This document shows positions 18,650-27,043 of a stretch of DNA of 64,000 bases, piece after piece. Source of the DNA: Dictyoglomus sp. Lineage in GTDB: Bacteria > Dictyoglomota > Dictyoglomia > Dictyoglomales > Dictyoglomaceae. How positions within the stretch are numbered: the stretch's first letter is position 1; every line of letters starts with the position of its first letter. The stretch spans positions 1 to 64,000 of the forward strand of contig JANXBZ010000010.1 of the NCBI GenBank assembly GCA_025060475.1, read 5' to 3'. Below the pieces are notes generated by a model. The model saw only the letters and a list, made by a program, of their open reading frames with translations. It made no database searches and was not told the DNA's origin. Both the position numbers and the translations under genes were made by a program.

Positions 18650-19651
18650 TCAATCCCTCTTATTTCCTATATCCTTCCATCTCATAAGAGCAGTACCCCA
18701 CGAAAGTCCTGCTCCAAATCCAACGAAAGCTATCAAATCACCGTCTTTTATTTTTTTATTCATTAACAATTCCTCAAGGGTTAAGGGAATAGATGCTGTT
18801 GATGTGTTTCCATATTTGTCAAGAGTAATACCTACTTTCTCCATGGGTAGACCTAATCTCTCTGCGCCTGCTTGAATTATCCTAATATTTGCCTGATGAG
18901 GTATCAACCAATCTAAATCTTTTGGAGATAAATTTGCCTTACATAATGCTTCTTCGGTACTTTCTGCAATTACTCTTACAGAAAACTTAAAAACCTCTCT
19001 TCCATTCATTTTTATGTAATGAAGCCTCTTATCAACACTTTCATGAGTAGAGGGAATTCTTGAAATTCCTGCGGGAATTTCCAAAAGATGTGCTCCTTCC
19101 CCATCTAAATGCAAATTCCAAGAAATAAGCCCATATCCTTCTCCAACCTCTTGAAGAATAACTGCACCGGCAGCATCCCCAAATAATACACAAGTGTTTC
19201 TATCCTGCCAATCCACTAATCTTGAAATAGTCTCTGTTCCTACAATTAATACGGTTTTTATATCCCCACTTTCAATAAACTTAGCTCCAGTAATTAAAGA
19301 AGACACAAATCCTGTACATGCAGACAATAGATCAAAACCTCCTGCCCTTTTAGCACCAATTTTTTGTTGAATAATAGCACAAGTTGGAGGAAAGATCATA
19401 TCAGGTGATGAAGATGTAGTTATTATTAAATCAATATCATTAGGAGACATGTTTGCTCTCTTCAACGCTTTTAGAGATGCTTCTGCTCCTAAATCTGATG
19501 GGTTAACCCCATCTTCTGCAATATATCTTGTTTTTATTCCAGTTCTTGTGATAATCCATTCGTCAGAAGTATCTACCATCTTCTCCAAATCAAAATTTGT
19601 TAAAATTTTAGATGGAAGAGCAGTTCCAACACTAATAATCCCTACACCCAT
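18650..19651 (-). CDS. fabH: 3-oxoacyl-ACP synthase III
   Basis: Initiates fatty-acid synthesis by condensing an acyl-CoA primer with malonyl-ACP. The catalytic triad is visible: Cys in SACTGF, His in PHQANIRI and Asn in KYGNTSTAS. Glycine-rich GFGAGLSWG ends the protein. Length 333 is normal. It follows rpmF directly; in many bacteria plsX lies between these two genes, and it is missing here. Confidence 0.96.
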   Translation of the reverse strand: MGVGIISVGTALPSKILTNFDLEKMVDTSDEWIITRTGIKTRYIAEDGVNPSDLGAEASLKALKRANMSPNDIDLIITTSSSPDMIFPPTCAIIQQKIGAKRAGGFDLLSACTGFVSSLITGAKFIESGDIKTVLIVGTETISRLVDWQDRNTCVLFGDAAGAVILQEVGEGYGLISWNLHLDGEGAHLLEIPAGISRIPSTHESVDKRLHYIKMNGREVFKFSVRVIAESTEEALCKANLSPKDLDWLIPHQANIRIIQAGAERLGLPMEKVGITLDKYGNTSTASIPLTLEELLMNKKIKDGDLIAFVGFGAGLSWGTALMRWKDIGNKRD

Positions 19652-19673
19652 TACAAAATTCTCCTAAAGACTG

Positions 19674-19865
19674 TTAGCTTTCTTTCTTTTCCTTAATATT
19701 AATTACACTTCTTCCTTCATAGAAACCACAGAAGGGACAGACTCTATGAGGCAAAATAAACTTGTGACAATGTCCACACTCAACTAAACTTATTCCACTA
19801 ATCTTATATCTTACCCATCTTCTATCTCTTCTTGAGGTTGAAAGTTTCTTTTTAGGTAAGCCCAT
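19674..19865 (-). CDS. rpmF: Ribosomal protein bL32
   Basis: Small basic large-subunit protein (63 residues). N-terminal MGLPKKKLSTSRRDRRW is typical of bL32, and a zinc-ribbon follows: CGHC near residue 32 and CPFC near residue 45. The cysteine (zinc-binding) form is retained, not the zinc-free paralogue. It sits between the YceD-type gene and fabH, the standard arrangement. Confidence 0.96.
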   Translation of the reverse strand: MGLPKKKLSTSRRDRRWVRYKISGISLVECGHCHKFILPHRVCPFCGFYEGRSVINIKEKKES

Positions 19866-19871
19866 AGTTAC

Positions 19872-20408
19872 TTATTTCCCTCCCTTTTCTTTAAATAGAT
19901 TTTTTAATGGTTCCCATCGAGGATCTATTTTTAAATCTTTTGAACACTCACAAGGACCCAAATTCAAATCATGTCCACAAATAGGACATAAACCTTTACA
20001 GTCAGGATTACAAAGGGGCTTTATAGGTAAAGAAACACGTATATTATCTTCCACAAGGGGATCTAAAAAGAGAGTTTCCTTTTCTAAAACAAACTTAAAG
20101 TCTTCCTCTTTTAGTTCTATTTCTTCCGAGGGAGTAATATTTCTTAAAATTGGTAAATCCCAAAGATATATTTCTTCTACTTCTATATTCAATTTATAAG
20201 AAAACTTTTTTAAGCATCTACTACAAGGAAGTTCAATTGTCCCTTCTATCTTTCCTTTAACCAATACTTCTCTTCCTAAGTTTGTCAATAGTAAGTTTAC
20301 ATGAACTGGACTATCAAATTCTAATCCCTCATAATGAGGAGAAAGATTTTCCTCTATTAAAAGTTCCTTCCCCACTTGAGAGTGGAGATCTGCAAGAAAA
20401 ATATACAT
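19872..20408 (-). CDS. yceD: YceD/DUF177 family protein
   Basis: Conserved partner of rpmF, linked to 23S rRNA accumulation in bacteria and plants; the biochemical role is not settled. The family core VKGKIEGTIELPCSRCLKKF with CxxC is present. A second Cys cluster near the C terminus (CNPDCKGLCPICG, then CEC) suggests a bound metal. Length 178. It is 5 bases after ackA and 6 before rpmF, so co-transcription with L32 is likely. Confidence 0.9.
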   Translation of the reverse strand: MYIFLADLHSQVGKELLIEENLSPHYEGLEFDSPVHVNLLLTNLGREVLVKGKIEGTIELPCSRCLKKFSYKLNIEVEEIYLWDLPILRNITPSEEIELKEEDFKFVLEKETLFLDPLVEDNIRVSLPIKPLCNPDCKGLCPICGHDLNLGPCECSKDLKIDPRWEPLKNLFKEKGGK

Positions 20409-20412
20409 AATT

Positions 20413-21624
20413 TCACCTTCTTTGTATATTTAATTTATTGATTAATTTCACGGTCTCCCGGGCAATCATTAACTCTTCATTAGTTGGTATAATCCAAACT
20501 TGAACTTTAGAATCCTCAGTACTGATTTTTCTCTCCTCTCCCTTTACTTCATTTTTATCTATGTCTATTTTTATACCAAGATGCTCCATATTTTCACAGA
20601 CCATCCTTCTTATTATTGGTGACCTTTCTCCAACTCCAGCAGTAAAAACTAAAGCATCTAAACCCCCAAGAATAGCATAATAGGCACCTATGTATTTTTT
20701 AACTCTATAAGCAAATATTTGTAAGGCAAGTTTAGCTTTTGGATCTCCTTTTTCAGCACACTCTTCTACGTCTCTAAAATCATTACTTATACCAGAAATC
20801 CCTAAAATTCCACTTTTTTTATTAAGAATATTATCCATCTCCTTAGGAGATATTTTTTCTTTATCCATAATTATTAATGGGATTGCAGGATCAATATCTC
20901 CACATCTTGTACCCATTACAAGACCTTCTAATGGAGTATATCCCATACTTGTATCAATAGACTTTCCATTTTTGATAGCTGTTATACTAGCACCATTTCC
21001 TAAATGACACGTAATTATCTTTAAATCTTCCACTGGCCTTCCCATAAGTTCTGCAACTCTTCTTGATACATATAAGTGAGATGTCCCATGAAAACCATAT
21101 CTTCTTATCTTATACTTTTCATACCATTCATATGGAAGAGCGTATAAATAAGCCTCTCTTGGTATAGTTTGATGAAAAGAAGTATCAAAAACCAAAACTT
21201 GAGGAACATCTGGAAGTAAAGAAAGGCATGCATCAACACCCTGGATATGATAAGGATTATGTAAAGGCGCTAGATTTTCGCATTCTTTAAGTTTTTTATA
21301 TGTATCTTCATCCACTAATGTTGATTCAAAAAAAGTTTCTCCACCATGAACTACTCTATGACCTATGGCATCTATCTCTCTTAGCGATTCTAAAACTCCA
21401 TTCTCTTTATCAATTAATAAATTTAAAATTATCTCAATTGCTTTTTTATGATTAGGCAAATCTATATTTATAATTTTTTTATTATTATTAAATTGATGAA
21501 CTATTCTTGAATTTTCAAGACCTATTCTTTCTGCAAGCCCCTTTGCTAAAATATTTTCATTCTCCATATTCAAAACTTGATATTTTACCGAAGAACTACC
21601 ACAATTTAGTACAAGTATTTTCAT
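20413..21624 (-). CDS. ackA: Acetate kinase
   Basis: Converts acetyl phosphate and ADP to acetate and ATP, the main substrate-level ATP step of acetate fermentation. The signatures are VLNCGSSSVKY at the N terminus, the substrate-binding GHRVVHGGE and the phosphate-2 type FHGTSHLYVS. Length 403 is normal. No pta gene is adjacent. It heads the long run that continues into yceD, rpmF and fab genes, and a promoter lies 40-70 bases upstream. GGGAGG ribosome site. Confidence 0.96.
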   Translation of the reverse strand: MKILVLNCGSSSVKYQVLNMENENILAKGLAERIGLENSRIVHQFNNNKKIINIDLPNHKKAIEIILNLLIDKENGVLESLREIDAIGHRVVHGGETFFESTLVDEDTYKKLKECENLAPLHNPYHIQGVDACLSLLPDVPQVLVFDTSFHQTIPREAYLYALPYEWYEKYKIRRYGFHGTSHLYVSRRVAELMGRPVEDLKIITCHLGNGASITAIKNGKSIDTSMGYTPLEGLVMGTRCGDIDPAIPLIIMDKEKISPKEMDNILNKKSGILGISGISNDFRDVEECAEKGDPKAKLALQIFAYRVKKYIGAYYAILGGLDALVFTAGVGERSPIIRRMVCENMEHLGIKIDIDKNEVKGEERKISTEDSKVQVWIIPTNEELMIARETVKLINKLNIQRR

Positions 21625-21664
21625 TTCTTACCTCCCTTTCTTCATTGAAAAAATTCTTCAGGTA

Positions 21665-21693
21665 ATTATACAATGGGAAGTATTCTTAAACAA
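21665..21693 (-). promoter_or_regulatory. Promoter of the ackA-yceD-rpmF-fab-...-lgt run
   Basis: On the minus strand a -35-like TTGTTT (21693-21688), a 17-bp spacer and a perfect -10 TATAAT (21670-21665) lie 40 bases before the ackA ATG. No other clear promoter was found until acpP, so it may drive most of the run; internal promoters cannot be excluded. Confidence 0.6.
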
Positions 21694-21716
21694 GATTATT
21701 AAAATAAAGTTTACTC

Positions 21717-22361
21717 TTAAAATTTTCTTATATGTTCCACAGGAATATTATTTTTCCTAAAAAGTTCATTTATGGTTATTAAGTCTTCTGTTTGAAGTCG
21801 AAGAACCAAAAATCCATAATTACTATCTTCTTCAGAAGGAAAAGTTACTAAACTCAAAATATTTATCCCCTGCTCTGCCAACAGATTTACAATTCTTGCT
21901 ATCTCTCCAGGTGTATTTTTTATTCTCAAAGTATATCGAAGACCTCTTTCTTGGGGACTAAACATATCTATGAAAGCCTTAAAAATATCTGTTTCTGTTA
22001 TAATTCCAACTACCTCCTTTTTCTCCAAAACTGGTAGAGCACTTATCTTATTTTCTCTCATAATTACAGCTGCCTCTTCTATTGGAGCATCTGCATCTAT
22101 AGTTATAGGATTAGGAGTCATGGCATCTTTAACTTTAAGTTTCTCTAATAAATAATTAAGTTCAAAAATGCTCAAAGAAGTTGCTTGAGAAGGAGAAACC
22201 GATCTTAAATCTCTTTCTGTTACAATTCCTACAAGTTTATCTTTTTCCATAACTAAGAGTCTTCTTACTTGAAATCTTTGCATTATTTTCCATGCTTCTA
22301 GAATAGAAACATTAGGAGACACAAAAATAGGATTTTTTGTCATTCTCATTCTAACAAGCAT
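21717..22361 (-). CDS. CBS-pair and ACT domain protein (AcuB-like)
   Basis: A 214-residue cytosolic regulator-like protein. Two CBS motifs occupy about residues 1-135 (VSILEAWKIMQRFQVRRLLV and IEEAAVIMRENKISALPV), a module that binds adenine nucleotides. An ACT domain follows (YTLRIKNTPGEIARIVNLLAE), the usual fold for amino-acid sensing. It begins 5 bases after livF, its ribosome site lying within the livF end, so it is probably the last gene of the liv operon. A role in sensing nucleotides and branched-chain amino acids is inferred from context only. Confidence 0.85.
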   Translation of the reverse strand: MLVRMRMTKNPIFVSPNVSILEAWKIMQRFQVRRLLVMEKDKLVGIVTERDLRSVSPSQATSLSIFELNYLLEKLKVKDAMTPNPITIDADAPIEEAAVIMRENKISALPVLEKKEVVGIITETDIFKAFIDMFSPQERGLRYTLRIKNTPGEIARIVNLLAEQGINILSLVTFPSEEDSNYGFLVLRLQTEDLITINELFRKNNIPVEHIRKF

Positions 22362-22366
22362 AGTGG

Positions 22367-23071
22367 CTAACCTCCTAAATATGCCTTTCTAACTTCTTCA
22401 TTTTTTGCAATTTCTTTGGACGGACCATGCATTAAAATTTTACCTGTCTCTAATACATAGACTCTATGAGCAATAGAAAAAGCCATGTTTGCATTTTGCT
22501 CTACTAAGAGAAGAGTTTTTCCCTCTTCATTAATTCTCTTTAAAACTCTAAAAATCTCTTGAACCAACAAAGGTGCAAGTCCCATGGAGGGCTCATCTAA
22601 TAAAAGCAAACGGGCATCAGACATTAAAGCTCTGCCAATAGCAAGCATTTGTTGTTCTCCACCACTTAAAGTTCCTGCTAATTGCTTAAACCTTTCCTTT
22701 AATCTTGGAAACAAAGAGTAAACAAATTCGAGATTCTCTTTTATTTTATTTTTATCCTTACACAAATATGCTCCTAATTCTAAATTTTCCAAAACCGTAA
22801 GATTAGCAAATACTCTTCTTCCTTCAGGAACATGAGCAATCCCTAAAGCAGAAACCTTATGAGGAGGTAATTTCTTAAGATTAATCTCGTAAAAGAATAT
22901 ATCTCCTGAAGTAGGATTTACCAACCTAGAGATAGCCTTTAAAGTAGTTGTTTTTCCTGCACCATTGGCACCAATTAGAGCAACTATTTCTTTTTCTTTT
23001 ACCTCAAAATTTATTCCCTGAAGAGCTTTTATTCCCCCATAATAGACATGTAAATTATTAACTGATAACAC
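22367..23071 (-). CDS. livF: Branched-chain amino-acid-type ABC importer ATPase LivF
   Basis: Cytosolic ATPase of a HAAT-family importer. Walker A GANGAGKTT, Q-loop region, signature LSGGEQQMLAIGRALM and Walker B LLLLDEPSMGL are intact, with H-loop replaced by the LivF-typical LLVEQNANMA. Length 234. It overlaps livG by 14 bases and is followed closely by the CBS-ACT gene. Confidence 0.94.
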   Translation of the reverse strand: MLSVNNLHVYYGGIKALQGINFEVKEKEIVALIGANGAGKTTTLKAISRLVNPTSGDIFFYEINLKKLPPHKVSALGIAHVPEGRRVFANLTVLENLELGAYLCKDKNKIKENLEFVYSLFPRLKERFKQLAGTLSGGEQQMLAIGRALMSDARLLLLDEPSMGLAPLLVQEIFRVLKRINEEGKTLLLVEQNANMAFSIAHRVYVLETGKILMHGPSKEIAKNEEVRKAYLGG

Positions 23072-23837
23072 TTTCTTCCCCCCTACCTAAGTAGGCTTCT
23101 ATAACTCTTGGATTATTTCTTATCTCTTCTGGTTTTCCCTCAGCAATTTTCATTCCATAATCAAGAACAATAATTCTTTCACAAATTCCCATTACAACTT
23201 CCATATGATGTTCTATCAATATAATTGTAACGTTAAATTTATTTCTTATATAAGAAATAAGATTCATCAATTCTTTTGCCTCTTGAGGATTCATACCCGC
23301 TGCTGGTTCGTCTAAAAGTAGCAATGTAGGATTTGTTGCCATTGCTCTTGCTATTTCAAGTCTCCTTTGCTCACCGTAAGGTAGATTTTGAGCTATTTCA
23401 TTTCTTCTCTCATAAAGATGGAAAAATTCAAGTATCTCCTTTGCTTTTTCCTCTTGTATTCTTTCTTCTTCAAGAAATTTATTTTTTCTTAAAATGGCAT
23501 CAACAATTTTAGCATTATGAGTCTTATGCATAGCAATCCTTACATTGTCAATTACTGTTAGTTGCTTAAAAAGCCTAGGATTCTGGAAAGTTCTTGCTAT
23601 TCCCAATCTTGTTATTTGATAAGGTTTTAATCTTTCAATATTTCTCCCTTTAAAAATTATTTCGCCCCTTAATGGAGAATAAAAACCTGTAATCAAATTA
23701 AAAACAGTAGTTTTTCCCGCACCATTAGGCCCAATTATTCCCAAAATTTCTTTTTCTTCCACATAAAAATCTAAATTTGCGACAGCCATTAATCCTCCAA
23801 AAGCACAGGATAAATCATTTACTTCCAATATTTTCAT
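23058..23837 (-). CDS. livG: Branched-chain amino-acid-type ABC importer ATPase LivG
   Basis: Second ATPase of the importer. Walker A GPNGAGKTTVFN, signature-region LPYGEQRRLEIARAMA, Walker B LLLLDEPAAGMNP and LIEHHMEVV are the LivG forms. Length 259. It overlaps livM by 23 bases and livF by 14, typical of this operon. Confidence 0.94.
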   Translation of the reverse strand: MKILEVNDLSCAFGGLMAVANLDFYVEEKEILGIIGPNGAGKTTVFNLITGFYSPLRGEIIFKGRNIERLKPYQITRLGIARTFQNPRLFKQLTVIDNVRIAMHKTHNAKIVDAILRKNKFLEEERIQEEKAKEILEFFHLYERRNEIAQNLPYGEQRRLEIARAMATNPTLLLLDEPAAGMNPQEAKELMNLISYIRNKFNVTIILIEHHMEVVMGICERIIVLDYGMKIAEGKPEEIRNNPRVIEAYLGRGEESVIS

Positions 23838-24813
23838 TTTTATTCACCCTTGTATATATCTTTCTAAAAATTGAAAAAGAAAATTCTTTTCCCCCCATTA
23901 TTCCTTGGGGCCTTAAGAGCATTATTCCTATAAGTATAATAGAATATATTATTAGTCGAAGATAAGTAAAACCTCTTAATGCCTCGGGAAGTATTGTTAA
24001 CATAAAAGCACCTAAAATGGAACCTGTAATACTCCCCATTCCACCTAAGACTATCATCAAAAGTATCTCAACAGATCTAAAAAAAGTAAAACTGCTAGGA
24101 TGAAGCATCATTAGATAATGAGCAAATAATCCTCCTGCTATTCCCGCAAAAAATGCTCCAATTACAAAAGCTAAAACCTTATAGAATGTAGTATTTATAC
24201 CCATAGTTTCTGAAGCTATTTCATCCTCTCTTATGGAAATAATAGCTCTTCCATGAGAAGAATTAATAAGATTTCTAATTAACAATAAACAAATAATAAA
24301 CCAAAGAATTACCCACGAAAGATTAGTCCTTTGAGGGATTCCTGGAAAGCCTCTTGGTCCACCCACTACGTCCAGATTTAAAATAGCTACCCTTACTATC
24401 TCACTAAACCCTAAAGTTGCAATAGCAAGATAATCCCCTTTAAGTCTTAATGTAGGAATTCCTACGATAAGCCCTAAGATCGCAGAAATTAAACCTCCCA
24501 GAATAAGAAAAACAAAAAAGACAATTTCCTGAGCAACACTTAAAGGTAGAAAATTTAATAAAGATATAATTTTTTCTCCCTGATATACACTTAATGCAGA
24601 ACTAAAATATCCTCCAACTGCCATAAATCCTGCATGTCCGATAGAAAATTGCCCTGCAAATCCATTTATCAAATTTAAACTTAGTGCCAATATACTATTT
24701 ATACCCCAAAAAACTAAAAGCTGGTAAAAATAAGGATTTAAGCCTTTTGCTAAATTACCCAAATAAACTAAAATAATTACAATAATAAAAATTAAAATAT
24801 AATTTCTTCTCAT
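23815..24813 (-). CDS. livM: Branched-chain amino-acid-type ABC importer permease LivM
   Basis: Inner-membrane permease with about eight to ten hydrophobic segments. Family motifs include NLINGFAGQFSIGHAGFMAVG and the ATPase-contact segment LKGDYLAIATLGFSEI. The ATG at 24813 overlaps the livH stop as TGATG, so I prefer it to the GTG one codon upstream. Product 332 residues. Confidence 0.94.
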   Translation of the reverse strand: MRRNYILIFIIVIILVYLGNLAKGLNPYFYQLLVFWGINSILALSLNLINGFAGQFSIGHAGFMAVGGYFSSALSVYQGEKIISLLNFLPLSVAQEIVFFVFLILGGLISAILGLIVGIPTLRLKGDYLAIATLGFSEIVRVAILNLDVVGGPRGFPGIPQRTNLSWVILWFIICLLLIRNLINSSHGRAIISIREDEIASETMGINTTFYKVLAFVIGAFFAGIAGGLFAHYLMMLHPSSFTFFRSVEILLMIVLGGMGSITGSILGAFMLTILPEALRGFTYLRLIIYSIILIGIMLLRPQGIMGGKEFSFSIFRKIYTRVNKNENIGSK

Positions 24814-25691
24814 CACACCTTTTCCCTCATATATTTCCCTAAAATTCCTGAAGGTCTAATAAGGAGAATAAAAATAAGGATAATAAAAGCTACAGCATCT
24901 CTCACAGTAGAAGAAATAAAAGCAGAAACTAATACTTCTGCAATTCCCAATATAAATCCGCCTAACATAGCACCAGGAATTATCCCAATTCCTCCGAGAA
25001 CTGCAGCAACAAAGGCTTTCAATCCAGGCATTATTCCCATATATGGATCTATTTTATTAAAATATAAGCCTACTAATACACCTGCTGCAGCAGCCAAAGA
25101 AGATCCAATAGCAAAGGTTAGAGCAATAATTCTATCTATATCAATTCCCATCATCAATGCAGTTTCCTTATCATAGGAAACTGCTCTCATAGCTTTTCCT
25201 ACTTTTGTCTTAAGTACGATAAATTGAAGAAGAAACATAAGTATAATAGAAACCAAGATTATAATAATTTGTCGATTTGTTATAACAATATTACCTATAA
25301 AATAGATCTCTAAAGGAATTTTCTGAGGAAAAGGTCTTGGCGATGCTCCTAGCCACAAAACCATTAGATTTTCTAAAAGAAAAGATACACCTATAGCAGT
25401 AATTAGTAAAGAAATCCTTGGAGCTAATCTTAAAGGTCTATAAGCAAATCTTTCTATTATAATTCCTAAAACTGCTGCACCCCCCATAGCAAACAAAAGT
25501 CCCATTGGAAAGGAAAAATTCCAAAAACTTAGTGCAAAATATCCTAAAAAGGCTCCCATCATATAAATGTCTCCATGAGCAAAATTAATAAGACGTAATA
25601 TACCATATACCATGGTATATCCTAAAGCAATTAATGCATATATACTTCCTAAAGATATTCCATTTATTATTTGCTGAACTATGTTTTCCAT
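24813..25691 (-). CDS. livH: Branched-chain amino-acid-type ABC importer permease LivH
   Basis: Inner-membrane permease, 292 residues, with the family start GISLGSIYALIALGYTMVYG and the conserved LINFAHGDIYMMGAF. The cytosolic coupling region VGKAMRAVSYDKETALMMGI is present. It lies 83 bases after livK behind a strong terminator-like hairpin, so it is expected to be expressed below livK. Confidence 0.95.
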   Translation of the reverse strand: MENIVQQIINGISLGSIYALIALGYTMVYGILRLINFAHGDIYMMGAFLGYFALSFWNFSFPMGLLFAMGGAAVLGIIIERFAYRPLRLAPRISLLITAIGVSFLLENLMVLWLGASPRPFPQKIPLEIYFIGNIVITNRQIIIILVSIILMFLLQFIVLKTKVGKAMRAVSYDKETALMMGIDIDRIIALTFAIGSSLAAAAGVLVGLYFNKIDPYMGIMPGLKAFVAAVLGGIGIIPGAMLGGFILGIAEVLVSAFISSTVRDAVAFIILIFILLIRPSGILGKYMREKV

Positions 25692-25727
25692 AAGATCTTC
25701 CTTTCTAAAAACCTTAAAAATAATAAC

Positions 25728-25757
25728 AAAAAAAAGGGAGGGGGTAAACCCCCTCCG
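25728..25757 (-). terminator. Terminator hairpin between livK and livH
   Basis: Perfect 8-bp G/C-rich stem (25737-25744 with 25749-25756) with a 4-base TAAA loop, followed on the minus strand by nine Ts. It comes 18 bases after the livK stop and before livH, so most transcripts should end here; read-through would supply livHMGF. Confidence 0.9.
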
Positions 25758-25774
25758 AAAAATAGATAAAAATC

Positions 25775-26914
25775 TTATGGTCTAACTGTGGCTCTATAAA
25801 CTTGCTTTCCTCCCTTTATCTCAATAATAACTGCACTCTTTACTGGATTTCTATTTTGATCAAAATATATAGTACCTGTTACACCTCTAAATGGTTTATC
25901 CTTTGTAAAACTCATCAATGCATCCCTAATTTTTGATGGTTCAGCGCTTCGTGCTCTCTTAATAGCCTCAACAAGAAGCATAGCAGCATCATAAGAAAGA
26001 GCTGCCAAAGCATCGGGAGTTTCTCCAAACTTCTTCTTATAATCTCTTACAAAAGTCTGAACTTTTGAATCCTGTGATTCTGGACTATAATGATTACTAA
26101 AGTAACAACCCTCTGCAGCTTTTCCAGCTGTCTCTATAAGTTTTGGAGAATCCCAACCATCCCCACCACCAAAAGGAACAGTTATTCCTAACTCTCTTGC
26201 TTGAAGAAGAATAGGACCAATATCGGAATAATATCCAGGAAGATATACAAAATCAGGCTTTGCAGCCTTAATTTTTGTAAGCTGAGCTCTGAAATCAGAG
26301 TCTCCCTCAGAGTAAGATTCCTCAGCAACAATCTTTCCTCCTAATTTTGTATATGCTTCTTTATAGAACTGAGCAAGACCCTTGCTATAATCACTAGTAA
26401 CAGCAACTAACATAGCTGATGTTTTCAACTTCAAAGTTTTATATACAAAATTTGCCATAACTGTACCCTGGAAATCATCAATAAAACAAGCTCGGAAGAT
26501 ATAATCTCCAACCAAGGTTACTCTTGGGTTAGTAGAGGTAGGAGTAATCATAACTATTTTCGATGCTTGACAAATAGGAGCAAGGACTAGACTCATAGAA
26601 CTTGCAACTTCTCCTATAATTGCCACAACCTTGTCTCTTTCAATTAATTTTTTAGCAGCATTTGCAACCTCTTCTGCTTTATATTGGTCATCTTCTAAAA
26701 TTAACTCTATTTTACTTCCTAATACTCCTCCCTTTGCATTAACCTCTTCGAAAGCCATTTTAACTCCATTTGCAGAAGAAATACCAAAAGTTGCAATAGG
26801 TCCCGTTATAGGAAATATGGCACCAATTTTTATAGGAGCTGCTGCTTGGAGAGGAAAAATTAAAAGACTAAAAAGAATACTTAAGATTAGAAGGATTTTA
26901 AAAGACTTTTGCAT
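25775..26914 (-). CDS. livK: Branched-chain amino-acid-type solute-binding protein
   Basis: Secreted binding protein of the LivJ/LivK/HAAT family (periplasmic-binding fold type I). Residues 1-24 form a signal peptide (ILLILSILFSLLIFPLQAAA) without a lipobox. The mature start IKIGAIFPITGPIATFG and the later GEVASSMSLVLAP are family typical. Length 379. HAAT proteins also bind amides, urea and aromatic acids, so the ligand is uncertain. It has its own consensus promoter and a terminator-like structure in the leader. Confidence 0.92.
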   Translation of the reverse strand: MQKSFKILLILSILFSLLIFPLQAAAPIKIGAIFPITGPIATFGISSANGVKMAFEEVNAKGGVLGSKIELILEDDQYKAEEVANAAKKLIERDKVVAIIGEVASSMSLVLAPICQASKIVMITPTSTNPRVTLVGDYIFRACFIDDFQGTVMANFVYKTLKLKTSAMLVAVTSDYSKGLAQFYKEAYTKLGGKIVAEESYSEGDSDFRAQLTKIKAAKPDFVYLPGYYSDIGPILLQARELGITVPFGGGDGWDSPKLIETAGKAAEGCYFSNHYSPESQDSKVQTFVRDYKKKFGETPDALAALSYDAAMLLVEAIKRARSAEPSKIRDALMSFTKDKPFRGVTGTIYFDQNRNPVKSAVIIEIKGGKQVYRATVRP

Positions 26915-26940
26915 TATCTCACCTCCAGAATATTTTTAAT

Positions 26941-26974
26941 AAAAAAGGGATGTCTACCTCCGTAGAACATCCCT
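26941..26974 (-). terminator. Hairpin plus T-run in the livK leader (attenuator or upstream terminator)
   Basis: Stem of 11 bp with one bulged A (26947-26957 with 26962-26973) around a 4-base loop, followed on the minus strand by six Ts. It lies downstream of the livK promoter at 26991-27019 and 27 bases before the livK ATG. Transcripts from that promoter must pass it, so it could attenuate livK. It is also the first hairpin after the sugar isomerase gene and may end that operon. Confidence 0.7.
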
Positions 26975-26990
26975 GTTCTTATTGTCTTGA

Positions 26991-27019
26991 AGTATATATT
27001 TTAGATAAGAAGATGTCAA
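26991..27019 (-). promoter_or_regulatory. Consensus promoter of livK
   Basis: Minus strand: perfect -35 TTGACA (27019-27014), 17-bp spacer, -10 TATACT (26996-26991). It lies between the isomerase stop at 27044 and livK, giving a leader of about 70 bases. Confidence 0.8.
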
Positions 27020-27043
27020 GAATTTACATAAGTCATAGATAAA

